DNA of 64,000 bases from Planctomycetota bacterium (GTDB lineage: Bacteria; Planctomycetota; UBA8742; UBA2392). The first letter of the stretch is position 1. Every line of letters starts with the position of its first letter. The notes beneath the pieces were generated by a model, which was given only the letters and a program-made list of their open reading frames with translations, did not search any database and was not told where the DNA came from. A program made the position numbers and the translations under genes. Of the stretch, positions 38,904 to 48,057 are shown piece by piece. The stretch is from assembly GCA_019636215.1 (NCBI GenBank), contig JAHBXZ010000007.1, positions 1-64,000 on the forward strand, given 5' to 3'.

Positions 38904-40261
38904 CACTTCTGCTGCTGCTGGCCGCGCCGCTGGCGGCCCAGGAAGCCCCGCCGGAATCCGACCAGGAACTGCGCGCGCGCCTTGCAAGGCTGGAGGCCGA
39001 CTTCAGCGCATTGCGCAACCGCCTGGGCGACCAGGAGCGCGAATCGGCTGACCGCGAGCTGCGCGCCAGGTCGCTGGTCAACATCTACGGCGACATCGGC
39101 CTGGCCTACCACATGCTGTTTGAAAGCAAGACCGAGACCTTCAACCGGCCCGACTTCCGGCTGCACCTGGGCGTGTTCGGCACGGCCTTTGAACAGGACA
39201 AGCAGCGCCTGCGCTATGACCTGCGCCTGACCACTGTGGCGGAGGACCTTAACGGCAAGCCCACCCCGACCTTGAGCTGGCTGCCCTTTCCGGGCTATGG
39301 CGTCAACCCGCAATTGGCACTGGACCGCTTCTCGATAGAGTTTGCCCTCAGCCAGGTGTTCAGCGTGACGGCGGGGCGCTTTCCCAGCCCGTTTGCCGGC
39401 GGCGAGGCCCTGTTCGACCACGACTATCACTTCCAGGGGCTGACCCAGACGCTGCGGCTGGATCACGCGGCGGGTGAATCCTTCCGGCGCGTGGTTCCGC
39501 GGCTGGCGCTGACCAGCACCCAGGGATATATGGCGCAGAACAACATCGGGCTGCCTTCGCCCACGGCCGAGTCGCAGCCGATCTATGTCGGTGCCCAGTT
39601 TGAGTTTCATTTTGCGCCCTTTGAAACCAGCCGGCGTGGGCCCGATGGGCGCGAGACCACCGAGATCAACAGCGACTTCGAATGGCGGCTGGCGCTGGGC
39701 ATTCACTGGTTTGACGGTGAAGAAGGCATTGCCAGCAACCTGGGCGTGGGGTACCTGTCGCGAACCACCAACGTGCTGGCGCCGGACGGGCTGGTGCAAT
39801 CCGAGTTCCTGGTCGGCGAAGTCTACACCGAAGTGATTCTGCTGCGGTCGCGCCGCGCGCGCGTCAAGGCCTGGTTTCACGGCCTGTTCAACTTCCATGC
39901 CGAGCCGCAGGTCGAGGGCCGCAGCGAACGCAACGAAATGGGCTTTGAGGCCGGCCTAAGCTGGGGCATGGAGCAACTGACCCAGCGCTGGGATTTCCGG
40001 GTTGGGGCGCGGTACTTCCACCTGGAAGCCGACGTGGTGATCCCCGAGTTCAACAGCGAGCTTCTGAACACCAATATCAAAGGCTGGCAGGTGGACCTGC
40101 TGGTGCGTGTGTTTCCCAGCGTGACGGCCTTTGGCAACGTGATGTTAACCGAGCGCGAGAACTTTGAACTGGCGGGCTTCGGCCTGGCCAACAAGGACAA
40201 GCCCAACCGTGCCAGCGGCCAGAGCTTTCGTGTGCGCATCGGCCTGTACCTGGAATTCTAG
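38873..40261 (+). CDS. Putative outer-membrane porin
   Basis: The 462-residue product has a signal peptide (residues 1-22, ending PLAAQ), a short coiled-coil (residues about 29-60, DQELRARLARLEADFSALRNRLGDQ) and then alternating strands typical of an outer-membrane beta-barrel. The sequence ends with Phe, as barrel proteins do. N-terminal coiled-coil plus barrel is the plan of the 'putative porin' families. The ATG at 38873 overlaps the upstream gene. The barrel supports a diderm host. Which solute it passes is unknown. Confidence 0.78.
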   Translation: MDRVSRLFCVALLLLLAAPLAAQEAPPESDQELRARLARLEADFSALRNRLGDQERESADRELRARSLVNIYGDIGLAYHMLFESKTETFNRPDFRLHLGVFGTAFEQDKQRLRYDLRLTTVAEDLNGKPTPTLSWLPFPGYGVNPQLALDRFSIEFALSQVFSVTAGRFPSPFAGGEALFDHDYHFQGLTQTLRLDHAAGESFRRVVPRLALTSTQGYMAQNNIGLPSPTAESQPIYVGAQFEFHFAPFETSRRGPDGRETTEINSDFEWRLALGIHWFDGEEGIASNLGVGYLSRTTNVLAPDGLVQSEFLVGEVYTEVILLRSRRARVKAWFHGLFNFHAEPQVEGRSERNEMGFEAGLSWGMEQLTQRWDFRVGARYFHLEADVVIPEFNSELLNTNIKGWQVDLLVRVFPSVTAFGNVMLTERENFELAGFGLANKDKPNRASGQSFRVRIGLYLEF

Positions 40262-40264
40262 ACC

Positions 40265-40552
40265 ATGATCAGCCAGCCAGAGCCAATGACCGGCCCGCGC
40301 CGGTGGTTTGAACGCTACATGCTGGTGGTGGGCGTGGGCGGCAACGTGTTTTTCTACATCCAGGCCTGGCAGGTGTTTTCGACGCAAAGCGCGCGCGACG
40401 TAAGCCTGACGGCGTTTGCGGTGGCGTTGTGGGCGGTGATGAGCTGGTTTGCCTACGGCGTAGTGCTGAAGAACAAAGTGCTGATTGCGGCCAACATTGT
40501 GGGCACCATCGGCGCGGCGCTGGTCGTGACGGGCTGCCTGCTGTACCGGTAG
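40265..40552 (+). CDS. SemiSWEET-like small transporter
   Basis: The 95-residue product has three predicted membrane segments with VGGNVFFYIQAWQVF-STQSARDVSLTAFAVALWAVMSWFAYGVVLKNKVLIAANIVG. This is the triple-helix PQ-loop unit of SemiSWEET sugar transporters, which function as dimers, although the usual PQ pair reads IQ here. Three bases separate it from the porin gene, so a porin-transporter pair for the same solute is possible, as an inference. Confidence 0.7.
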   Translation: MISQPEPMTGPRRWFERYMLVVGVGGNVFFYIQAWQVFSTQSARDVSLTAFAVALWAVMSWFAYGVVLKNKVLIAANIVGTIGAALVVTGCLLYR

Positions 40553-40853
40553 CCTGAAGCACATTCACGGCCAAGACATGCCTGCTGGCCAATCACATGG
40601 AGAGTACGCGGAGCGATCAGCTCGTTTTCAGGGACGACCTATCAGATAATCGATACGGTTGCTGGCTCCAGCATGGACTTTTACATTGAAGGCACTGGAC
40701 CGCCCGATTCCAGAGTTACTCGCAAGCGGCCGGCGGCATTTCTATTGGCGACAACCAGCAGAACAACTGGGGCCGATGGGACGGCAACGTGCAGGCCTGG
40801 GACCGTGCTGGGCCTCCAGTGCTTCTCGGCTGGTGGCCTGTGGAGTAGCTGCC
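40553..40853. other. 300-base gap with no clear gene
   Basis: No repeat or hairpin stands out. One frame (about 40680-40848) reads FQSYSQAAGGISIGDNQQNN then WGRWDGNVQAWDRAG before a stop, which looks protein-like and could be the tail of a lost gene. Its upstream frame is closed and I could not match it. Other open frames here look like shadow reading. Confidence 0.25.
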
Positions 40854-42494
40854 ATGAAGCCCCCAAGTGGCTCCATCCGTCCCCGTGTGCTTGTGCTGAT
40901 CGTGCTGCTGGGGCTCAGTGCCGTTGCGCTGTTGTTGTGGCCGGATGCCTCCGCAAGAACGATGGCTCGACTGTGGAGCGGTTACAGTGAAGGAGAGGCA
41001 ATCGCGCGCACTTCCGGCGCTCCCTCACCCAAAACTGTTAAGGAAGTGCCAGTCGTTCCTCCGCCAACGGAGAGTCAGGTTCGCGCCGCTGCTGCCGGTG
41101 CTGACACCGGAACCATGATCCTGAGGGCCCTGGACAGGGCTGACGAGCCCGTTGCCGGACTTCAGTTGATTGTCTGGAGTCGCCTGCGGGTGGCTGTCGG
41201 CACCGGCCAGCCCGGTGACACTTCGGTGGCCAGACTGACCACGAATCAGGACGGCATTGCATTGGCCTTTCACACGGGTCAAGCCAGTGAGCTACGCATC
41301 GCCGGACACTTGGACGGCCGGGCTTTGAACGAAGTTGTTTTTGAAGATCAACAGCTTGCAGCGCCGTTTCCGGCGGAGCACACGATCTTGGTAGACCGGT
41401 TGAAGCCTTTCGAAATCAGAATTGTGTACGACACCGGAGAGTGGTTCAGCGGGCGGGTCGGAATCAGCGCCGAAGGTGTGAACTGGACTGACTGGCAGGA
41501 GTTGCAGGGCGGTAAGCTTCGAGCACTGGTTCCCACTGCTCGCGTACTGCGGGTCACCGCCATTGTGGATCGGCCCGGCTATCCGCGCTCGGCTTCCCGG
41601 TCAGTCTCCCTGCTAGAGATTGAATCGGGAACTCCGCAGGAGCTCGTGATTGCCAAAGACTTGCGCCCGACCGGGTCCATCAGTCTTGACATGTCGCTCC
41701 ATGAACCCGGCGTTTCATTCGCCTATGAGTTGTTGCGACATGCTCAAGGCGGCCAGGTGTTCTCGGGCTTGTCAGATACGCCGATGCCTGCCGGTCGCCT
41801 GCACCGACTGAAGTCGATTCCTGCGGGCGACTACACTCTGGTTGTCCGAGTCGGCGCCTGTGCATTCTTGGGTCTGATTGACGTAGTGGCAGGTGAGGAT
41901 CACGTGGTGTTGATCGGGGCCATCCCGGCCGCGTCGGCCACTGTGAAGGTGTGTGACTCCGACGGTAAGCCCTTGCCCGGGGCGGTGCTTCGCCTTGATG
42001 CGCAATGGCATACGGCATTCCCGGCCAAGCACAGGCAAGGTGTGCAGGCGGTGGCCGACAAGGAAGGTGCGGCCCTTCTGGCCGGGCTGCCATCCACGCT
42101 TGCGTCCCTTCAAGTAGACGCCGAGGGCTTTGAGCCGGTATCGGTCCCCGTGGCCCTGGTTGGCGGCGTTGTGGCAAATCTGGGCGTCATTTCGCTGGTG
42201 CCCGCGAGAGGGTGCATACGGGTTCACGTAACCGGCTTGAAGGCGGGACAACGAGTTCGAGTTGGGTGCACGGGGTCCGGCGGAAGTGCGGGGGCCGTGC
42301 CGTCCGAACTGCCATCCAGCGGCACAATCACCTTCACGGGAATTCCCTGTCGCTCCTATGTGGTGTTTGTAGTACCCGCAGATGGAGGCAAGGCGATCAG
42401 CCGGGTCGTCAACCTCGGGCCGGACCAACCCGAAGTGGACGTGACCCTGGACGCAACAGGCCTTGAGGACGACGCACCGGCCACATTTCGATAG
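40854..42494 (+). CDS. Membrane-anchored repeat protein with carboxypeptidase-regulatory-like domains
   Basis: The 546-residue product has an N-terminal hydrophobic anchor (residues about 10-30), a Pro-rich linker, then a series of beta-sandwich domains resembling carboxypeptidase regulatory-like repeats (for example SATVKVCDSDGKPLPGAVLRLD near residue 365). Codon use is somewhat less GC-rich than the neighbours. A gene with similar overall plan lies at 56379-58196. It is probably exposed to the periplasm. The ATG at 40854 is set by the anchor; an in-frame start at 40659 would add a non-homologous stretch. Confidence 0.7.
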   Translation: MKPPSGSIRPRVLVLIVLLGLSAVALLLWPDASARTMARLWSGYSEGEAIARTSGAPSPKTVKEVPVVPPPTESQVRAAAAGADTGTMILRALDRADEPVAGLQLIVWSRLRVAVGTGQPGDTSVARLTTNQDGIALAFHTGQASELRIAGHLDGRALNEVVFEDQQLAAPFPAEHTILVDRLKPFEIRIVYDTGEWFSGRVGISAEGVNWTDWQELQGGKLRALVPTARVLRVTAIVDRPGYPRSASRSVSLLEIESGTPQELVIAKDLRPTGSISLDMSLHEPGVSFAYELLRHAQGGQVFSGLSDTPMPAGRLHRLKSIPAGDYTLVVRVGACAFLGLIDVVAGEDHVVLIGAIPAASATVKVCDSDGKPLPGAVLRLDAQWHTAFPAKHRQGVQAVADKEGAALLAGLPSTLASLQVDAEGFEPVSVPVALVGGVVANLGVISLVPARGCIRVHVTGLKAGQRVRVGCTGSGGSAGAVPSELPSSGTITFTGIPCRSYVVFVVPADGGKAISRVVNLGPDQPEVDVTLDATGLEDDAPATFR

Positions 42495-42569
42495 CTCGGT
42501 GCCATTGCTGCCCATTCGAAAATGTCGGCAGGCTTGCGGCTGTGACGGGCTGCCTGATGTTCCGGTAGA

Positions 42570-44516
42570 CTACAGGTTAAGCAGGCGCGAAAGGTACCCC
42601 TCGCGCGCGGCCATCAGCAACCCGCCGACCACCAGCAGCACCACCACCAGCGTGCTCAGCAGGACCACCAGCATCAGCGCGCCGGGGCTCATCTGGCGCT
42701 TTTCGCTTTCTTCCAGGCGCGCGCTGATCTGCTTGAGCAACCCGGACACCTGCGCCAGGCTGATGGCGTCGTCTTCATCGCTCTGGTGCAGCAGTTCCAG
42801 CACACCGCGGGCGGCTGCGTCGGTGCGGCGTTCCTTGCGCGGTTTCACACGGTCGGTTTCCCGGTCCAGGCGGGCCGGGGACTGTGAACTTGGCGGCGGC
42901 TGGTCGGTCTGGTCCAGGTTGTAGACTTCGTTTTCATCCTCCGCGGCAGTTGCGCCCGACATCGGCTGGGTTTCCGGCTGGGGTGCCGGGGCAAGCGGCC
43001 GCGCCCCGTAACGCTTCACAGGGCCGCGAGGCGGGTTGGCCAGGAAGGCGTCTGGGTCTTTCTCAGCCTGTTCAACATCGGACAGCACGGCCTTCATGCT
43101 CTCGTAGCGGTCTTCCAGCCTGATTTCCATCATCTTGCCGATGATGTAGCTGACCCAGGCCGGAATGTAGCGCTGGACGTGGCTGGGCGGAGTGATCTCC
43201 CGCGACCGCTGCTGCTCCAGGATGTCCATGACGTTGCTGCCTTCGACGTGACGCTGGCCAGTCATCAGGTAGTACAGCGTCGCGCCAAAACTGTAGACGT
43301 CACTGCGCTGGTCCAGCTGCTTTCCGCTGACCTGTTCGGGGCTCATGTAATGCGGCGTTCCGACCACCATGCCGGTGCGGGTCAGGTGAACATCCATCGG
43401 CTCGCCGTAAATGCGGGCCAGCCCGAAATCCACCAGCTTCAGCAGGTTGTGGCGCTCGGAGTAAAGAATGTTATCGGGCTTGATGTCGCGGTGGATCACG
43501 CCGCGTTCGTGCGCATAGCCCAGCGCGGTGCCGATGCTCTTGAGCACCCGCACGGCAAAGTCCCATGTCACGCGCCGCCCGGCCCCGATTTCGTGGTCCA
43601 GCGGCAGGCCGTCGATGTACTCCATCACGATCGCGCTGCCGCGCGGGAACTTCAGAAAGTCGTACACCTTGACTATGCCCGGGTGATCCAGCTCCTTCAG
43701 CAGCATGGCCTCGTGCTCCACGCGCTGCTCGACCTTCATGCCGGGCTTGAGTTCCGTGCGGATGTCCTTGACGGCCACCACCTTGCCCTTGCCGCGCGGG
43801 TCGCGGCACAGGTACACCACGCCCATGCCACCCTTGCCGAGCTGAAGGATCACGTCAAAGCGCTTGGCAACTTCGGGGCTGGGCGGAATCTCTCCTTCCT
43901 CAATCTGGTAGTGGCGAAGCGCGCTTTTTTCTTCCTTCTCGATTTCTGCGGCAAGCGCGGCCAGCGCAAGCTCACGCGCTGCCTGGTCGACTATAGAGTG
44001 AGTGCGGCGAGAAACCGGGGCCTGCGTGGGCGGCACAGGCGTGGGGTTCTGGGGCGGTTCTGCCGCCGGCCGTGGTACTGCCGTCAGGTTGGGCACCGAC
44101 GAAGGGTGAAGTTCGGGCGCGCTCTGGGGGCGGTGATGCGCGCTGTCACGCGCGCGCACTTCCGCTTGGGTGCGCGACCCGGAATGGTCCCAGCCGGGCG
44201 CGCGCACGGCCGTCAACTGGCCCGGGTACACGCTGCTGGAACCCTGGCCCGGGGTCTCCGTCATGCGCTCTGTGGCCGTTGGTTCCTCGGGCTCAAGTTC
44301 GGTTGCGCCGCCGGTCGCTGTCGCGTCGTCGGCATCCAGCGTGTCGCCGGCCGGGTCAGGACGCGATACTTCGCCGGACGGAAACAGCGACCTGGACGCG
44401 CCGGCATGCGGCGCGCGCTCAGGTTCAATGTTCTGTGGACTTTGCGGCGCGGGCGCACGCGGAGCCTCGCCCGATTCCGGACGCAATTCCGGCAACGGCT
44501 CGGCAAGCGAGGGCAT
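42570..44516 (-). CDS. Transmembrane serine/threonine protein kinase
   Basis: The 648-residue product has a ~220-residue Pro/Ala-rich N-terminal region, then a Hanks-type kinase domain. G-loop GKGGMG is near residues 227-232, VAVK with K250, catalytic HRDIKPDN at 342-349 and DFG at 363-365. The C-terminal tail holds one hydrophobic segment (PGALMLVVLLSTLVVVLLVVGGLL), so the kinase domain is cytoplasmic or periplasmic depending on topology. The ATG at 44516 follows GAGGAA. An in-frame GTG at 44606 is possible and the start is uncertain. No extracytoplasmic sensor domain is visible. Substrates unknown; the FHA protein at 26438 is a candidate reader. Confidence 0.85.
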   Translation of the reverse strand: MPSLAEPLPELRPESGEAPRAPAPQSPQNIEPERAPHAGASRSLFPSGEVSRPDPAGDTLDADDATATGGATELEPEEPTATERMTETPGQGSSSVYPGQLTAVRAPGWDHSGSRTQAEVRARDSAHHRPQSAPELHPSSVPNLTAVPRPAAEPPQNPTPVPPTQAPVSRRTHSIVDQAARELALAALAAEIEKEEKSALRHYQIEEGEIPPSPEVAKRFDVILQLGKGGMGVVYLCRDPRGKGKVVAVKDIRTELKPGMKVEQRVEHEAMLLKELDHPGIVKVYDFLKFPRGSAIVMEYIDGLPLDHEIGAGRRVTWDFAVRVLKSIGTALGYAHERGVIHRDIKPDNILYSERHNLLKLVDFGLARIYGEPMDVHLTRTGMVVGTPHYMSPEQVSGKQLDQRSDVYSFGATLYYLMTGQRHVEGSNVMDILEQQRSREITPPSHVQRYIPAWVSYIIGKMMEIRLEDRYESMKAVLSDVEQAEKDPDAFLANPPRGPVKRYGARPLAPAPQPETQPMSGATAAEDENEVYNLDQTDQPPPSSQSPARLDRETDRVKPRKERRTDAAARGVLELLHQSDEDDAISLAQVSGLLKQISARLEESEKRQMSPGALMLVVLLSTLVVVLLVVGGLLMAAREGYLSRLLNL

Positions 44517-44530
44517 TTCCTCGGGTGTAG

Positions 44531-45783
<1,253 letters not shown>

Positions 45784-45784
<1 letters not shown>

Positions 45785-46488
45785 TGTCCGCCATCGGCTG
45801 GGTTCGCAACGGGTTGATCTTCGCCGGCCTTGGCATGGGCGGCTTTCTGGCCGTTCGCGCCGCGGCCCGGCCAGCGCAGGCACTCGACGGTGCCGACGCG
45901 CCGCAGAGTGCGCCAGTGGTGCTGAACACGGCGCGGCCCGCAGAGTCGCCGGTTGCCATGCTGGCCAAGCCGATTTCCCTGGAGTCGCCGTTTGGCCGCA
46001 CAGAGATCACGGGCATTGCGACGTTTCGAGTTTCGCCCGATCCGCTGTCGGACCTCGGCGTCAACCGCGACTTTGACGGCAACATCGACCTTCCCCCGCC
46101 CAAGGGCGCGTCCGACCTGCCTCCGGCCAAGGCCGCCGATGAAGTGGTGCCCGGCAACGACGACCAGCCTGCTCCGGTTCGGCCGCTCAACGGCTTTGGC
46201 CTTGACGACCTGCCCAAAGAAGCCCGCGAGTTTGCCGACCTTGGGCGCGCGGCGCTTGAAGAAGGCAACAAGCTGCTGACGGAAGGCCTGGACAAGGTTC
46301 GCGGCGGTGGGCGCAACGCGCAGGAAGGCAACCGCATCCTGGGCGAAGCCGCCCGCCAGTTCGAGGCCGCCCGCGACCACTTTCGTGATGCATTGGCCCG
46401 GGTGCCCAACCACGCCGGAGTGATTGACCTGATCCAGCAGGCCAAGGCCAACCTGTTCACGGCGCGCAAACACGCCACGTCGCGCTGA
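45784..46488 (+). CDS. Envelope protein of unknown function coupled to tgt
   Basis: The 234-residue product has a hydrophobic N-terminus (GLIFAGLGMGGFLAVRAAA) that may be a signal or anchor, then a Pro/Ala-rich middle. A helical C-terminal half reads EFADLGRAALEEGNKLLTEGLDKV and AARQFEAARDHFRDALARVPNH, which resembles a single TPR-like repeat. The start TGATG overlaps tgt. The link to queuosine is only positional. I do not recognise the family. Confidence 0.62.
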
Positions 46489-46512
46489 TGTTGTCAACAT
46501 CTGCACACAGTC

Positions 46513-46541
46513 TTGACGGCTGCGGCAGCGTGTTTCATAGA
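46513..46541 (+). promoter_or_regulatory. Predicted purC promoter
   Basis: TTGACG (46513-46518) and CATAGA (46536-46541) are separated by 17 bases. Transcription would begin about nine bases before the GAGG at 46557-46560. Confidence 0.4.
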
Positions 46542-46566
46542 GTCCGGCCAAATCGTGAGGCCGCCC

Positions 46567-47445
46567 ATGAACGCGCTTCTGCAGACCAACATGCCGGACC
46601 TGAAGCTGATCGCCCGAGGCAAGGTCCGCGATCTCTATGAAGTGGAAGGCAACCTGCTGCTGGTCGCGACTGACCGGTTGAGCGCCTTTGACGTGATCAT
46701 GCGCCAGGGCATCCCCGGCAAGGGTCGGATGCTTACGGAACTCTCGTTGTTCTGGTTTGAGCTGCTCAAGGGTGAGGTCGGCAACCACCTGATCACCGCC
46801 AATGTGAGCGAGATGCCGGCGTCGGTGCACAAGTACCGCGACCAGCTGGAAGGCCGCACCATGTACGTGCGGCGCGCCAGGATCTTCCCGGTGGAATGTG
46901 TGGTGCGGGGCTACATTGTGGGAAGCGGCTGGAAGGACTACCAGAAGACCGGCAGAGTCTGCGGACACAAGCTGCCGCCGGGCCTGAAGCAGGCCCAGAA
47001 GCTGGACACGGTGCTGTTCACCCCAAGCACCAAGGCCGCCCAGGGCGCCCACGACGAAAACATTGATTTTGACCAGATGGTGCGCACGGTGGGCAAGGCC
47101 GACGCCGAAAAGCTACGCGACCTTACGGTGGGCATTTACACCAGGTGCGCCGATTACGCCGCAAAGAAGGGCATCATCATCGCCGACACCAAGTTCGAGT
47201 TCGGCCTGCATGATGGCAAGATCATCCTGTGTGACGAAGTGCTGACTCCCGACAGCAGCCGGTTCTGGGATGCCCGCAAGTACCAGGTGGGCAGCAGCCC
47301 GGAAAGCTTTGACAAGCAGATCGTGCGCGACTGGCTGGAAAAGCAGCCCTGGGACAAGAACCCGCCGCCGCCCGACCTGCCGCAGGAGATCATCGACAAG
47401 ACCGCGGCAAAGTACCGTGAAGTGGTAGACCTGCTGCGCAAGTAA
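46567..47445 (+). CDS. purC: Phosphoribosylaminoimidazole-succinocarboxamide synthase
   Basis: SAICAR synthase joins CAIR and aspartate with ATP in purine synthesis. The 292-residue product has GKVRDLYEV, ATDRLSAFDVIM, RRARIFPVECVVRGY and the C-terminal FEFGLHDGKIILCDEVLTPDSSRFWD. The ATG at 46567 is preceded by GAGG, so the longer in-frame start at 46513 was rejected. Nine bases separate it from purE, so they form a purine operon. Confidence 0.97.
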   Translation: MNALLQTNMPDLKLIARGKVRDLYEVEGNLLLVATDRLSAFDVIMRQGIPGKGRMLTELSLFWFELLKGEVGNHLITANVSEMPASVHKYRDQLEGRTMYVRRARIFPVECVVRGYIVGSGWKDYQKTGRVCGHKLPPGLKQAQKLDTVLFTPSTKAAQGAHDENIDFDQMVRTVGKADAEKLRDLTVGIYTRCADYAAKKGIIIADTKFEFGLHDGKIILCDEVLTPDSSRFWDARKYQVGSSPESFDKQIVRDWLEKQPWDKNPPPPDLPQEIIDKTAAKYREVVDLLRK

Positions 47446-47454
47446 GGAGACCCG

Positions 47455-47946
47455 ATGCCACTGACCGTGCTGATGATGGGAAGCGATTCTGACTGGCCGA
47501 CACTGGAACCGGTCGTGACAACCCTGAAGGAACTCGGCCTGGATTGCGCCGTTCGGGTGCTTTCCGCCCACCGCACACCTGAACAGGCGCGCGAGTTCGT
47601 GCAGGAAAGCGAAAAGACCGGCACCAAGGTGTTCCTGTGTGCCGCCGGTGTGGCCGCGCATCTGGCGGGCGCCGTGGCGGCCCACACATCGCGCCCGGTA
47701 ATTGGCATCCCGATTGCCAGCGGGCCGCTGAACGGCCTGGACGCGCTGCTCAGCACCGTGCAGATGCCGCCGGGTGTACCTGTGGCAACTGTGGCGATTG
47801 GCGGCGCGGTGAATGCCGCGGTGCTGGCCGCGCAGATCATCGGCACCGGCGACGCCCAGGTTGCCCACAGGGTGGCCGATTGGCGCAAGGCCCAGACACA
47901 GAAGGTGCTTGAGAAAGACCGCAAGCTGCAGGAAAAGCTGAAGTAG
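47455..47946 (+). CDS. purE: N5-carboxyaminoimidazole ribonucleotide mutase
   Basis: PurE converts N5-CAIR to CAIR. The 163-residue product has GSDSDWP, SAHRTPE, AGVAAHLAGAVAAHTSRPVIGIPI and the loop QMPPGVPVATVAIGGAVNA. The pattern favours class I (mutase) but should be confirmed. No purK is in the window, so N5-CAIR supply must come from elsewhere. AAGGAG precedes the ATG. The gene lies directly downstream of purC. Confidence 0.95.
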   Translation: MPLTVLMMGSDSDWPTLEPVVTTLKELGLDCAVRVLSAHRTPEQAREFVQESEKTGTKVFLCAAGVAAHLAGAVAAHTSRPVIGIPIASGPLNGLDALLSTVQMPPGVPVATVAIGGAVNAAVLAAQIIGTGDAQVAHRVADWRKAQTQKVLEKDRKLQEKLK

Positions 47947-48057
47947 AAGGGTGCGGCAGGCACGCGGTGCATTCGGGGGCAGAATCCGGACAACCGGTTC
48001 CCGGATCGCGCTGACTTCGGGTATGCTGGCGGCCCCCCGGTTCGCCTGCCGCGTGAC

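Noticed and set aside
38110..39051. A 313-residue rightward frame overlapping the disordered-protein and porin genes.
   Set aside because: It is Arg-rich out-of-frame reading of the acidic gene. The two accepted genes explain the region.
40659..40853. Extending the gene at 40854 upstream to an ATG-like start at 40659.
   Set aside because: The extension shows no homology to the anchor-type start and no ribosome-binding site. The hydrophobic anchor begins right after ATG 40854.
42495..42569. Search for a tRNA in the short gap between the repeat protein and kinase genes.
   Set aside because: No cloverleaf with the conserved TTC-loop was found. I saw no tRNA in any gap of the window.
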